The notes under the pieces: generated by a model
Databases searched by the model: none
Told to the model about the DNA's origin: nothing
The model's input: the letters and a program-made list of their open reading frames with translations, nothing else
Shown: piece after piece, positions 1-9,825 of the stretch
How the letters are laid out: the number at the start of each line of letters is the position of its first letter
Numbering within the stretch: the first letter of the stretch is position 1
NCBI GenBank assembly: GCA_004296775.1
Contig: RHGE01000018.1
Location: forward strand, 3 to 64,002
Length of the DNA stretch: 64,000 nt
Reading direction: 5' to 3'
Source: Marinilabiliaceae bacterium JC017
Lineage (GTDB): Bacteria > Bacteroidota > Bacteroidia > Bacteroidales > Marinilabiliaceae
Program-made: the position numbers and the translations under genes

Positions 1-345
1 GTCCCAAACCCTACTTCATTTTTGGCATTGCCCCAAAAACGAAGCAAAAAAGTCTAGGCAAATAAATGCTTCCACCCACCTCCTTGATGAATTTTTTCCA
101 ACCCACTAGCCGGAATTCCCGCATTCATCTTCGTCGCGCCAGCACCGGCCCGCTTATTTTACACCAAACCTATTTAAGAATGACCTTGGTATAATGCCGA
201 TAGATAATTAAAGGCCAATTAAAAGCGAAGCGCATTAAGTGGGCATTTTAATTACTAATCGGTATGCCGGGCTCGCGCGCTTCCCAACATCATGGCCTGG
301 CTCATAATCTGGTGATTTGCGTTATACATACCTTGCCAAAAAACA
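1..345. repeat. Long interspersed repeat, copy 1 (cut by window start)
   Basis: Near-identical to 21823-22198 and related to 4205-4440. The two other copies begin with a TTGGGAC..GTCCCAA hairpin; here the window starts in the middle of that hairpin. This copy and the 21.8 kb copy carry an inserted segment of about 105 bp that the 4.2 kb copy lacks. No coding potential is conserved between copies, so I read it as a non-coding dispersed repeat. Confidence 0.8.
192..265. mobile_element. MITE-like short inverted-repeat element, copy 1
   Basis: A segment of about 74 bp has imperfect terminal inverted repeats, TAATGCCGAT at the left and ATCGGTAT at the right. It recurs at 22024-22097 inside the same larger repeat and independently at 19060-19134 in unrelated flanks. 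The larger repeat copy at 4.2 kb lacks it, which supports insertion. It has no ORF and would have to be moved in trans. Confidence 0.55.
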
Positions 346-528
346 CAAACATTACTCATAAGCACCTAGATTTTTCTCTATATAAAAAAGCCCTTCGGGT
401 AAAGTCACTACACCTAATGATATCCCATAGAATCCTTAAAATTTAAGAAATACATCACCAGTACGGCATTAAAATCGTTGCCTAATTATTGTTAACATGT
501 TTGTTTTAGTTACTTCTTAAGAGCCTAA
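333..528. repeat. Interspersed repeat B, copy 1
   Basis: About 195 bp running from CCAAAAAACACAAAC to AAGAGCCTAA, with a close copy at 21609-21804. Its first 33 bp or so are also the last part of the long repeat. In this locus long repeat and repeat B share that segment once. At 21.6-22.2 kb repeat B comes first and the segment occurs at both ends. Confidence 0.7.
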
Positions 529-1119
529 ACCATGTTAAATTCAATTAATGACAACATTAATACTACTCTATCATTAATGTCCAAAACAAATTGATATTAA
601 CCAATGTGCTCTAACCGCACGGGCTTTTACTTTTTTGCTACAGCCAAAAAACAAAAAAACCGCTTCCTGGCAGGAAACGGCAATTACGAAATAATAAACA
701 ATCTAAAAAACAATAACCAACCCTGAATTCTTCGTTAAGAATCAGGGTTGGCTGTTTGACTAATAAATAGTCATTCCCCAAAAGAAAACTCTTTAAATTT
801 AATTGCGATATATATAAGTAGGACTTTGCCAATTCAACTACTTAACAATACCATTAAATCTAAAACCGAACCGAAAGTATAAAATTCTAATAACTCATCT
901 AAACATTATTGATAAACGCAACATATCCCCTTACTAACAGATCGTAGCCATAGACTAAAGGAAACAGACAATATCGCTACACACAATACTGGATATTCAA
1001 TAGTTTTTCAAAACTCACAAAAAACATTAACAACCCAGACTTTATCCAAGCACTTAAAAAGGTATCTAATCATCTATTCATATAACCCTAAATACTTCTA
1101 AAACATATCTCTTTTGGCC
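529..1119. other. Gene-free AT-rich spacer
   Basis: No ORF with credible composition was found. Near 610-660 is a stretch ending in a TTTTTTGCTACAGC motif that recurs near 4640-4700 in the other repeat field. The only clear structure is the hairpin at 717-751. Confidence 0.5.
717..751. terminator. Strong isolated hairpin, terminator-like
   Basis: CCAACCCTGA and TTCTT pair with AAGAA and TCAGGGTTGG around a CGTT loop, with a single unpaired A on the left arm. T-rich sequence occurs nearby on the minus side. No gene lies next to it, so it could be the terminator of a lost gene or of a small RNA. Confidence 0.4.
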
Positions 1120-1676
1120 CTGCCTGCTTATGATTTTATCACACCAGACTATCATTTACTGAAACCTTTGAAGCATTTTGCCTTTCCAGGTTACATTCTG
1201 TTAGGCCACTGGATGATTTTATGAGGCCACAAGGTAAATATGCCAGGCCACATAGGCATTTTGCCTTGCCACCTTATGATTTTATCACACCAGACTATCA
1301 TTTAATGAGACCATTTAAGCATTTTGCCTTTCCGGGTTACATTCTGTTGGGCCACTGGATGATTTTATGAGGCCACAAGGTAAATATACCAGGCCACTTT
1401 GGCATTTTGACTTGCCACCTTATGATTATATCATACCAGGCTATCATTTAATGAGACCATTTAAGCATTTTGCCTTGCCAGGTTACATTCTATTAGGCCA
1501 GATGATGATTTTATGAGGCCAGAAGATGATTTGGTCAGGCCAGATTGTTATTTTGCCTTGCCAGCTTATGATTTTATCACACCAGAATATCATTTACTGA
1601 GACCTTTTAAGTATTTAGCCTTTCCAGATTACATTCTGTTAGGCCAGAAGATGATTTTATGAGGCCAGAAGGTAAA
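1120..1676. repeat. 21-nt repeat in 146-bp higher-order units (about 27 units)
   Basis: The basic unit is about 21 nt, close to aggCCAgnnnATgATTTTaTg. Seven units (six of 21 and one of 20) form a block of exactly 146 bp. Blocks start at 1120, 1266, 1412 and 1558, the last being partial. Positions within a block are more alike between blocks than neighbouring units are, so the block was amplified after its units diverged. The 20-nt unit breaks any reading frame, which argues against a repeat protein. There are no unique spacers, so it is not a CRISPR array. Confidence 0.85.
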
Positions 1677-1889
1677 CTGCCACTTAATAAAAGATTACAC
1701 TATTTGGGTATCAATTACTTTCAATTCTTGATTCACATATATTGAAACTTTGGCCTTTCAGCCCATGCTGCAGATAGCCACAATGGTGCGATGATGATAC
1801 TCACAACAGTACTGTGGCGTCACTCACAACAGATTTAATGTATTAATCCCTTTTCCAAAGTTTTAATCTTTGGAAAAACTACTCGGCAG

Positions 1890-2043
1890 GGTCTTTACAA
1901 ATGGTCACGGGCTCCCAAAGTGGCACCTCCCCGGCCAGGGATTGCAGTGGATACCCCACAGCGTGTGTTGGATTAGCGGGTGGGGAAAGCGAGGAGTAGG
2001 AACGGAAAGCCCGGCACCGAGCACTAGCGAGGTGGGACGCCAA
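1890..2043. other. GC-rich, possibly structured non-coding segment
   Basis: This segment is clearly richer in GC than its surroundings. It contains GGGATTGCAGTGGATA, AAGCGAGGAG and GGAAAGCCCGG. These resemble, from memory, a dispersed element of Bacteroidota genomes with the text GGATTGCAGCGGA...AGCCCGG. A possible RNA or dispersed repeat; no function can be given. Confidence 0.35.
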
Positions 2044-2095
2044 AATTTTGGGTTCGGAGTTTTGGGTTCGGGGTTTTGGGTTCTGGGTTCGGGGT
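2044..2095. repeat. Short tandem repeat, about 14 nt
   Basis: Four or so adjoining copies of TTTTGGGTTCGGGG with single-base variants directly follow the GC-rich segment. This is simple tandem duplication without coding sense. Confidence 0.7.
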
Positions 2096-2190
2096 TGAAA
2101 GAGAAACAGCCATAAATAACTATTTCGGGTTTTGAGAGAAATAATTAAATATGGCTGAATCAACACAACTTCACCAAGGTTTCATTGGGA

Positions 2191-4035
2191 TCACTCTATT
2201 CGGGCTATGATGCCTTCCATAAGGGTGACCCATATTTTATTATCGGCATCAATGGTTATTTTATTGACTTCTGAATTACCGAGTTTCTTTTTCCATCGAA
2301 TGTTTTTAGTGGCCTTGTCCAGGGCGAAGACCACGCCGTTGCGGGTGCCTCCAATGACCATATCGCCTACTTCGACCATGGGACATGGATTATGCTCGTA
2401 CCCAAAACCACAATCGGCCACCCATTTGGCGCCTTTGTCGAAATTGCGGGTTGGAAAAGCCACCAATGAATCGTTCATCAATTTGGCATATACCAGCTCT
2501 TTATCGAGCGAGAGCCCCATGGATTCCCGTACTTTATGACCGTTAGTGCGGTAGAGTTGCTTACCGGTAGCCAGGTCGATGACGGTAAAGTGACGGTCGG
2601 GGGCGACAATAAACACTTTATTGTGGGCTACCACAGGCACTACGTTACCGGGTGAGTACAATATAGCGCCATGCCCATTGGTCCATTTCCAATTAAGTTT
2701 ACCTGTCTGCTTGTTGAGACAGTAAAGGTATTTATCCCAGGCTCCGAAGATCACTTCATGATTGGTTACACAGGCTTTGGCCTGCACAAATCCGCCTACC
2801 TGATTGTATTGCCAGATGACTTTACCTGTGGCGGCTTCCATCTTGTACATGCCGCCTTTGCCACAACCCATAAAGAGGTATTCGCCATCGATAGCGCCTT
2901 CGCTGAATACGGGATAGTTAACGGTGTTTTCCCAAACCTGATCGCCGTTAATGACATTCAATGCGATCACTTTTCCCTGCGGCGTTCCAAAAATAACAAG
3001 ATCCTTATAAATAACCGGTGTGGAATAGATGTTATTTCCAACCTTTTTCTGCCACATCATTACTTTGGTTTTCTTATCAAAGGCTTTGATTTCACCGGTA
3101 GAGGTCCCCCATATCACGGCGCCTCTGTGATGAAGAGCCACGCCCCCATTAACCGATGCCACATCCTGGTAGTCCCATGAGGTGGTGATACCATATTTAT
3201 CATTCATGGAATAATCGGGTTGGGGAGATGCAACCAGGGTATCTGTAACAGAGGTATTGCTTAGCGATAGGGTGAATTTCCTTTGACTTTCCTGGCCCAG
3301 GAGTTTCTCAGACACGAAAACAGAATCGCCTTTCAAATCGATAATGTTATAGCCAATATCATCAGCCTGCCGACCAATAAGAGCGCGTCCCATTACACCG
3401 GATATGCCATCAAAATTCATCAGCTTCAGGCGGTGTCCGTGTCCGCAAAAGGAGATGTTCACATTATTTTCCTTTAATATCTTAGTGACATCGGGCCAGT
3501 TATCCAGGTTCGCATCAAGTGGATAGTGGGCCATGGAGATGGTATAACCATGCTCATTATCTAATTGCGACAAGGCGGAAGATAACCAGATCAAGTCTTG
3601 TTGTTTGACATGTCCATCGCCCATTTTCATGTATGGACCACAGTTATATCCCACAAAGTTGTAGTTCCCAAAGGAGAATTTAAACCGGTCGGCACCCCAG
3701 ATTTTCTCATAGGTGGCACCTCCACTCTCTGACCAGTTGTATTCATGGTTTCCAGGAATGATGTGGTAGGGGATGGTAAGTCCATCCAGAGCTTTTTTCA
3801 CGGCCATCAGCTCAGCATCGGAACCCATATTACTCAGGTCGCCGGTAATGGTCACAAAATCGAAATTACCATTATTGATTTCTTCTATGACCTGACACAG
3901 GGCGGTCTCATGCGCATTTCCCGGTTGCACATGAATGTCGGTTAAGAAGGCTATCCGACATTTGTCTTTTTTCTGGTGCGTACATCCCCAAAAGGTGAAT
4001 ACGGCCAGCAGTAAACTAAGGCATATGTACTTCAT
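2191..4035 (-). CDS. Lipoprotein: calcineurin-like phosphoesterase fused to PQQ-type beta-propeller
   Basis: 614 aa. The N-terminus is a lipoprotein signal with the lipobox cysteine at residue 18. Residues 26-210 form a metallophosphoesterase: D33-x-H35, G-D66, GNHE at 95-98, H170 and GHGH at 198-201, so the dinuclear metal site looks complete. From about residue 290 to the end there are repeated PQQ/Trp-docking blades of the type 'V.AL....G...W'. It would act on the periplasmic or outer-membrane surface on an unknown phosphoester; the propeller probably binds the substrate or a partner. It stands alone on the minus strand, flanked by repeat fields, with no operon partner. The phosphoesterase call is firm; the substrate is unknown. 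Confidence 0.85.
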   Translation of the reverse strand: MKYICLSLLLAVFTFWGCTHQKKDKCRIAFLTDIHVQPGNAHETALCQVIEEINNGNFDFVTITGDLSNMGSDAELMAVKKALDGLTIPYHIIPGNHEYNWSESGGATYEKIWGADRFKFSFGNYNFVGYNCGPYMKMGDGHVKQQDLIWLSSALSQLDNEHGYTISMAHYPLDANLDNWPDVTKILKENNVNISFCGHGHRLKLMNFDGISGVMGRALIGRQADDIGYNIIDLKGDSVFVSEKLLGQESQRKFTLSLSNTSVTDTLVASPQPDYSMNDKYGITTSWDYQDVASVNGGVALHHRGAVIWGTSTGEIKAFDKKTKVMMWQKKVGNNIYSTPVIYKDLVIFGTPQGKVIALNVINGDQVWENTVNYPVFSEGAIDGEYLFMGCGKGGMYKMEAATGKVIWQYNQVGGFVQAKACVTNHEVIFGAWDKYLYCLNKQTGKLNWKWTNGHGAILYSPGNVVPVVAHNKVFIVAPDRHFTVIDLATGKQLYRTNGHKVRESMGLSLDKELVYAKLMNDSLVAFPTRNFDKGAKWVADCGFGYEHNPCPMVEVGDMVIGGTRNGVVFALDKATKNIRWKKKLGNSEVNKITIDADNKIWVTLMEGIIARIE

Positions 4036-5019
4036 TTTTTCTTAGATATTTGATTAATTTAATAGACTTATAGATTATTAGATAATAGACTTATAGACAT
4101 TAGATAATAGACAGAGATGACCATTGACCATATTAACGCCAAGATAACAACTTAACAAGAGGGTTAATTGATATATAAGTTTTAGTTCTTTAGAAAAAGT
4201 TTTATTGGGACTTTGTCCCAAACCCTACTTCCTTTTTGGCATTGCCCCAAAAAGGAAGCAAAAAGGTCTAGTCAAATAAAAGCTTCCACCCACCTCCTTG
4301 ATGAATTTTTGCTAACCCACATGCCAGAATTCCCGCATTCATCTTCGTCGCGCCATCGCCGGCCCGCTTATTTGACGGGCTCCCCCACTTCCCAACATCA
4401 TGATCTGACTCGTCATTTGGCTTTTTGTGTTATAGCGTCGATATATTCAAGGGCGACGTCGCGTTTGCCCCTGCTAGCATTGATTTGCAATCGGTACCTT
4501 GATATATGATAGACTAATACATGAGAAACTATTAGACTAATAGAAAAGAGACCTATAGATGATAGATTGATTTACATCTTCTATATTTCTTCATGTTGTT
4601 TTACGATTATAAATTAGTATTGTCCAAAATAAATTAGTATTACCATTGTGCTCAAGCCGCATTCCCGATGCATCGGGATTACTTTTTTGCTACAGCGAAA
4701 AAAAGTAAACAAAAAAACGATCCCGATTATAGCTTTGTAAGCTTTTGATGCAAAAGCAACAAAAACTTATTCGGGACTCTCAATAAATAACTAAAATTTA
4801 ACTCCTTTCCACTAAAAGAAAATAACTCGCTTCGCTCAAACAGATTTTCTTTCTTAACGTTCCAATCCATTAAATTTCTTTACGTTATTTCTTGAAGGCG
4901 GGATGTTCAATCAATTCTCTATCTTCCAAAAAACATCTTTAATCCACTGTAACTATTAACTTTATTCGTTTTAACCAATAATTATTTAAGCCACTAACGA
5001 TTATAAATACTAACCGGCC
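4036..5019. other. Gene-free repeat field between phosphoesterase and oxidoreductase
   Basis: It contains short 'ttagataatagac' type repeats at 4050-4115, the short copy of the long repeat at 4205-4440, more 'atagactaata' text at 4500-4580, and a GCTACAGC motif near 4690 followed by a degraded-looking stretch. I see no gene and no clear terminator for the oxidoreductase here. Confidence 0.6.
4205..4440. repeat. Long interspersed repeat, copy 3 (lacks the 105-bp insert)
   Basis: It starts with the TTGGGAC..GTCCCAA hairpin and follows copies 1 and 2 through CGCCGGCCCGCTTATTT. It then continues directly with ACGGGCTCCCCC, skipping the MITE-containing segment. This looks like the pre-insertion form. 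Confidence 0.75.
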
Positions 5020-7869
5020 TTAGTTTGCGTCTCCGCTTTTAGGCTTTGTGGCTCTATCGACTAAATAAAGAATGGATTTATACGACAATCCACTGTTCTT
5101 TGTCAGCCCAATTTCGCAGGTACGGCTGGTACTATAACCTCCTGCGGCTCTATCCGGAATTTCTTCTTTCAGATAACGCAAGGCACTTTTATTGAGCTCA
5201 GGCATATTAAATCCTTTATCGCCGGCCCAACCACAACAGCCTGTTTTCTCGGGTCTGATGACTTTTTGGGCACACATACCGGCTAACTTCACCAGGTGAT
5301 CGCCCAGTCCCATTTTAGTGTTACTACACGTGCTGTGTACCATAACTGTTTCGGGTAATTTTTCAAAAACCAGCTTATCGGTCAGATAGGTCAGGGTAAA
5401 CTCAACGGGTTCATACAGCTTGAGCCGCTTGTCCATTAATTCCTTCATGCGTAACAAGCACGGACTCATATCACACAATACCGGTAACTGTCCATTGTTG
5501 GATGCCTTCAACAGGGCTGCTTCCAATTCATGCAGTTTATCCATTCCCTGGGCACGATATCCCTTACTATCGAAAGCCATACCACAGCATAAATCATTGA
5601 TGTTTTCAGGATAAATAATTGAATAGCCGGCTTTTCCCAGCAGCGACTTGGTTTTATTGATCAGGGCTACTTTTTCATCGTAATCCAGTGATACCCCAAA
5701 CATCCTGTTGATACAAGCGGGGAAATAAACGACTTGTAAAAGTCCTGTGCCTGGCATTTCATCAGTTGACTTCACCTTTGGAGCGGCGGTTGGCAAACAG
5801 GTATTCCAAACAGGAGTATTGCGGCCGGAGAGGTAATGAAGCCCCAACGCCACCTTCTCAATAATAATTTCGGGAATCACCTTTCGAATCAGAGCGACCG
5901 AACGCAACAGTCCCCGTGCCATCTGGGTACACCGCCCGAAGTTACGTGCGATCAGGTTGGCAATGCGATCACTGAAGGTTCCTATTTTATCGAAACGTAA
6001 CTCCTTAATGAGTTTACCGGTATTGATGCCCACGGGGCAATTAAGCGCACATAAGCCATCGGTGGCACAACTGTCTGTCCCTTTAAATTGAAAGGCTTTG
6101 GCCAGCTGCCTTAATTCCTTTGTTTGACCGGCTGCCCGCAGACGGGTCAATTCCCTGTAAACCACAATGCGTTGGCGGGCTGCCAAAGTAAAGTCTCGTG
6201 ACGGACAATTGCTTTCACAAAAACCACATTCAATACAGGCATCAACAATGGGATTGGCCTCGGGTAATGGTTTGATATTTTTGGCAAATATTTCCTTATC
6301 GTCATTGATTAACACCCCCGGATTTAAGAGCCCTTTAGGATCCAACACAGCCTTCACCTCTTTCATCAAGGCATATATTTCGCTTCCCCATTCATCCTCC
6401 ACAAATGGCGCCATATTACGTCCGGTCCCGTGCTCGGCTTTCAAGCTTCCATTATACCTATTGACAACCAAATCGGCCAGGTCGTGCATGAACTGCTTGT
6501 AATTATCCATCTGCCAACTCTCGGTAAAATCAGGCATGATCAGAAAGTGGATATTCCCATCCAGCAGGTGGCCCCACATTACCGATCCGGAGTAGTGATG
6601 TTCCTCTTGTAATTTTTTCAAATCCATTAAGGCATCTCCCAACACTTCGCCCGGAAAGGCTACATCTTCAATGATACAAGCTGTTCCTTTGGGACGTACT
6701 GCAGCGGCCGAGGTGAATAACCCCTTGCGTACCTTCCAGTAGGTGTTGTAATCTTTTGCATTGTCAGTGAAAGTGATGGGAAACAAGGTATCTATGCCCG
6801 ACAGCTTCTCTTTTATGGTCTCCATCTGCTGGCTCAGCAACTCTGCCGTTGGCGCAGAGGTCTCAATAAGCAGGGCGGCTGCTTCATCGTCGAGGTCCTT
6901 CAACAGGGCAGGCATCCCTTCCACATCCTGAACCGCACGCAAGGCATTTCGATCCATCAATTCGGCCGCACTCACTTCGCACTGGCGTAATGGAATAACC
7001 GCGGCTGCCGCATCCCTGATATTACGTAAGAATAGCAAGGCGCATGTTTTATACGGATGATTCGCCACCGTCTCAAACGTGACATCGGAGATAAACCCCA
7101 GCGTTCCTTCAGAGCCTACCATCAGGTGTTGAATGATATCAATAGGATCGGTATAATCCACAAAGGTATTCATGCCATAACCGGTGGTGTTTTTCAACTG
7201 GTACTTAGCCTTTATCTTGTCAGCGACACGCGGATTCTCGCGTACCCGGTCGCGTATGGAGGTTACTTTGCGTAATAACTCATTCTGTGTCCGTTCAAAA
7301 TCCCTGCGACTTTGATCACTCATGGTATCCAGAAGGGTGCCATCGGCTAAGACCAGGCGCATGCCCCTGATAGTGTTGTAGCTGTTGGTAGTAATCCCAT
7401 AACTGGAACCACTGGCATTGTTGGCTACGATACCGCCTATCTTGGCTGCATTGATGGAAGCCGGGCTGGGTCCTATCTTACGGCCATACTTAGCCAGCTG
7501 CTGGTTGGCAAAACCACCCCTTACTCCCGGCTGAAAAGAGGCCATACGCCCCTCATCGGTGATCTTAATGGCGGAAAATTCGGATCCCACTTCAATCAAT
7601 ACCGAATCGGTGATCGTTTGCCCACTCAGACTGGTTCCTGCGGCTTTAAAAGTAACGGGAACATCTGCTTCACCACAACACTTCAACACCGTTTGTACTT
7701 CCTGTTCACTATTCACCTGAACCACCAATTCGGGTATCAGGCGGTAAAACCCGGCATCTGTTCCTTTGGCCAGGCGATCAATTTTGTTGGAGAATAATTG
7801 TCGTGAGGCAATACCATTTCGAATAATCTCTTTTTTTAATCTTCGGATTTTTTCAGCACCTATCTTCAT
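5020..7869 (-). CDS. FAD-linked oxidase / 4Fe-4S / CCG-domain oxidoreductase (probable D-lactate or D-2-hydroxyacid dehydrogenase)
   Basis: 949 aa with no signal peptide. The order is an FAD-binding PCMH domain (about 45-220, with GTSLSGQ and GGIVANNASG), an FAD-oxidase C-terminal domain (to about 510, with KAEHGTGRNMAPF), two ferredoxin-like clusters (CIECGFCESNCP and CATDGLCALNCP), then a C-terminal pair of CCG modules (NDLCCGMAFDSKG and TGCCGWAGDKG). This matches the large GlcD/Dld plus GlpC-type fusions that oxidise D-lactate or D-2-hydroxyglutarate and pass electrons to quinone at the inner membrane. MurQ, encoded in this window, releases D-lactate, so D-lactate is the favoured substrate by context (inference). 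The sus terminator separates it from susD, so it should have its own promoter. Confidence 0.85.
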   Translation of the reverse strand: MKIGAEKIRRLKKEIIRNGIASRQLFSNKIDRLAKGTDAGFYRLIPELVVQVNSEQEVQTVLKCCGEADVPVTFKAAGTSLSGQTITDSVLIEVGSEFSAIKITDEGRMASFQPGVRGGFANQQLAKYGRKIGPSPASINAAKIGGIVANNASGSSYGITTNSYNTIRGMRLVLADGTLLDTMSDQSRRDFERTQNELLRKVTSIRDRVRENPRVADKIKAKYQLKNTTGYGMNTFVDYTDPIDIIQHLMVGSEGTLGFISDVTFETVANHPYKTCALLFLRNIRDAAAAVIPLRQCEVSAAELMDRNALRAVQDVEGMPALLKDLDDEAAALLIETSAPTAELLSQQMETIKEKLSGIDTLFPITFTDNAKDYNTYWKVRKGLFTSAAAVRPKGTACIIEDVAFPGEVLGDALMDLKKLQEEHHYSGSVMWGHLLDGNIHFLIMPDFTESWQMDNYKQFMHDLADLVVNRYNGSLKAEHGTGRNMAPFVEDEWGSEIYALMKEVKAVLDPKGLLNPGVLINDDKEIFAKNIKPLPEANPIVDACIECGFCESNCPSRDFTLAARQRIVVYRELTRLRAAGQTKELRQLAKAFQFKGTDSCATDGLCALNCPVGINTGKLIKELRFDKIGTFSDRIANLIARNFGRCTQMARGLLRSVALIRKVIPEIIIEKVALGLHYLSGRNTPVWNTCLPTAAPKVKSTDEMPGTGLLQVVYFPACINRMFGVSLDYDEKVALINKTKSLLGKAGYSIIYPENINDLCCGMAFDSKGYRAQGMDKLHELEAALLKASNNGQLPVLCDMSPCLLRMKELMDKRLKLYEPVEFTLTYLTDKLVFEKLPETVMVHSTCSNTKMGLGDHLVKLAGMCAQKVIRPEKTGCCGWAGDKGFNMPELNKSALRYLKEEIPDRAAGGYSTSRTCEIGLTKNSGLSYKSILYLVDRATKPKSGDAN

Positions 7870-7973
7870 ACTATTCTTATTCTATACTCAAACTAACATT
7901 ACCAATCATCACAAGCAATGCACATTATAGACACATGACACGCAATAAATCAGACATAATCATCGCATATACA

Positions 7974-8013
7974 AAAAGGGCTATTACATACCAGAAACGT
8001 AATAGCCCTTTTC
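7974..8013 (-). terminator. Terminator after susD
   Basis: AAAAGGGCTATTAC pairs with GTAATAGCCCTTTT around an 11-base loop. On the minus strand it follows susD and ends in a T run, separating susCD from the oxidoreductase gene. Confidence 0.85.
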
Positions 8014-8089
8014 GTTTATAACAATTACTTAAGCGAAATGGTATGCTTTATTTCACTTTCAATAATTTGAATCCATTCATATTATGTCC

Positions 8090-9805
8090 TTATTCGAGTC
8101 CTTCCCAGCCAGGATTCTGCTCTAAGGAATAACCATTATCTTTATATAGTTTTAACTGATCTAATGCAATCGGATACAGATAAACTCTTTCATTATTGAA
8201 TAACCGTTGCGACTCATCTGTCCAGGCAGGAACGATATAACCCTCCTCGGCATCACCTTCCAAAACAATATCTTTAATTTCCGGATGATCTGCTTTTCGA
8301 ATGTATGCTCCTCTGTTGATGGTTGAATTCTTTTTTGTATCAGTATACTCAAGTTTTTTCCATCGTTTCAGGTCATTAAGTCTGAACCCTTCAAACACCA
8401 ACTCATTTCTACGTTCGCGACGGATTTCCCAGATCAGTGAAGATACTGAAGGATCCCTGTTTGGATCATCATAAACCACACCATTAACAGCTGGTTGTCC
8501 ACCTACTACTTCCAAATTAGGTAAGTTAATTCCCTTCCTTTGGCGCAAAACATTAATTGACTGATTTAAATCTGCTTGAGTGATTTCACCCAATTCAGCA
8601 CAAGCTTCAGCATAGTTTAATAACACTTCGCCATACCTGATAACAGGAGCATCTGTGGGATTTCCATTACTCTTACCAATAGGCAGGTCTTTAATCTCGT
8701 CACTCAAAAATTTATGACAAGAATAGCCGGTTGAAGATGAGTAAGTAATCTCACCACTCAATCTTAACTCCTGCACATAAGTTTCATGCATTCTTGGATC
8801 TCTATCCTTCATTACATTCTCAATGCCATCATCACCGGCATAAAAAGGAGATAGTTTAATTGGTAATCCATCCTTACACAGATAGGAATCAATCAGGTTT
8901 TTAGAGCCACCGGTTTGAGATTCAATATTATTATAGGTAGAAAGGCAATGAGTAACCATTCCTTCTTCATAACCTCTATAAAGAATCATTTCAGGATTAC
9001 CTTTTAAACTCATTGATGAAAACAAGCCACGGTAACTTTCTCCCATACTGTATTTGCCAGCTGTAATAATCTCATTTGCTGACCATTTTGCAGCTTCCAG
9101 ATAAGTTTTAGCACGTCCCTGATCCACATCGTGATATTTCAACCAGGTCCCTTCAAACAAAAACGCCTGCGACATAAAAGCCAATACCACATCTTTATTG
9201 ACAGTTAAGCCAGCTTCGCCATCACTTGCCCGCACATGCTCCGCAGCATACTGAAAGTCTTTCAGTACATTATCCATTACTACCGTACGCGGATCACGAG
9301 GTTTATACAAATACGCAGGATCTTCAACAACCGGTACTTGATCCATCCAAGGTACATCACCATATTGCTGCACTAAGCGATAATAGGCCATACCTCTGAA
9401 AAAACGAGCCACACCAGTCCAATGTGCAACAGCATCTTCCTCCATAGGTACATCTTTCACCCGGTCAATCATCAGGTTTGCTCTTCTGACATAACCTAAC
9501 AAATAATCCCAATTAGTCTTACTGGCCGAAACCGTAACATTTTTAAGGAATTGAGTTGGTTGAGACGGACCGAAATCATCATTCAGGCTTTGCCCTGTGA
9601 AATATTTACCCCATGTCCAAAAAGATCCGTATCCATCAAAAAACTTCTCATAGAATCCCCATGAATACAACCTTACATTCTCTTCATTTGTCCAGTAAGT
9701 ATCATCTGTAGCTTCGTCAATGGGAAACTTCTCCAAATAATCATCGTTACAGCCGGGGGCAATTAAGATAATCGCCACCATCCAAATAAATATATTTTTC
9801 ATCAT
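8090..9805 (-). CDS. susD: SusD/RagB-family outer-membrane lipoprotein
   Basis: 571 aa. It has a lipoprotein signal (two adjacent Met codons; lipobox ending in PGC, Cys 19) and the family's early text EKFPIDEATDDTYWTNEENV. The C-terminal RagB region has IRRERRNELVFEGFRLNDLKRW in the usual position. SusD proteins are surface lids that capture glycans or peptides for the SusC channel. It follows susC by 20 bp and is followed by a clear terminator, so the two form the end of a transcription unit. The neighbours suggest a muropeptide or peptidoglycan-derived ligand, but the ligand cannot be read from the sequence. Confidence 0.93.
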   Translation of the reverse strand: MMKNIFIWMVAIILIAPGCNDDYLEKFPIDEATDDTYWTNEENVRLYSWGFYEKFFDGYGSFWTWGKYFTGQSLNDDFGPSQPTQFLKNVTVSASKTNWDYLLGYVRRANLMIDRVKDVPMEEDAVAHWTGVARFFRGMAYYRLVQQYGDVPWMDQVPVVEDPAYLYKPRDPRTVVMDNVLKDFQYAAEHVRASDGEAGLTVNKDVVLAFMSQAFLFEGTWLKYHDVDQGRAKTYLEAAKWSANEIITAGKYSMGESYRGLFSSMSLKGNPEMILYRGYEEGMVTHCLSTYNNIESQTGGSKNLIDSYLCKDGLPIKLSPFYAGDDGIENVMKDRDPRMHETYVQELRLSGEITYSSSTGYSCHKFLSDEIKDLPIGKSNGNPTDAPVIRYGEVLLNYAEACAELGEITQADLNQSINVLRQRKGINLPNLEVVGGQPAVNGVVYDDPNRDPSVSSLIWEIRRERRNELVFEGFRLNDLKRWKKLEYTDTKKNSTINRGAYIRKADHPEIKDIVLEGDAEEGYIVPAWTDESQRLFNNERVYLYPIALDQLKLYKDNGYSLEQNPGWEGLE

Positions 9806-9825
9806 TTTTTCTAAGAATTAGAGGT

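Noticed and set aside
264-446. 60-codon ORF
   Set aside because: It spans the junction of two dispersed repeats, and the frame is not kept in the other copy.
45-700. Possible small RNA gene upstream of the 717-751 hairpin
   Set aside because: No promoter with a good -33/-7 pair was found upstream, and most of the sequence is dispersed repeat.
1120-1676. CRISPR-like array
   Set aside because: The 21-nt units are contiguous, without unique spacers of constant length, and no cas genes are in the window.
1870-2166. ORFs on both strands of 81 and 95 codons
   Set aside because: They lie on the GC-rich segment and the 14-nt tandem repeat; the residues are repeat translations (GFGVLGSG and PRTQNPK) and no family is seen.
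2671-3180. 169-codon plus-strand ORF inside the phosphoesterase gene
   Set aside because: It is an antisense shadow of a well-supported gene with intact domains.
4213-4509. 98-codon ORF
   Set aside because: It is the translation of the long repeat; copies at 1 and 21.8 kb do not keep the frame.
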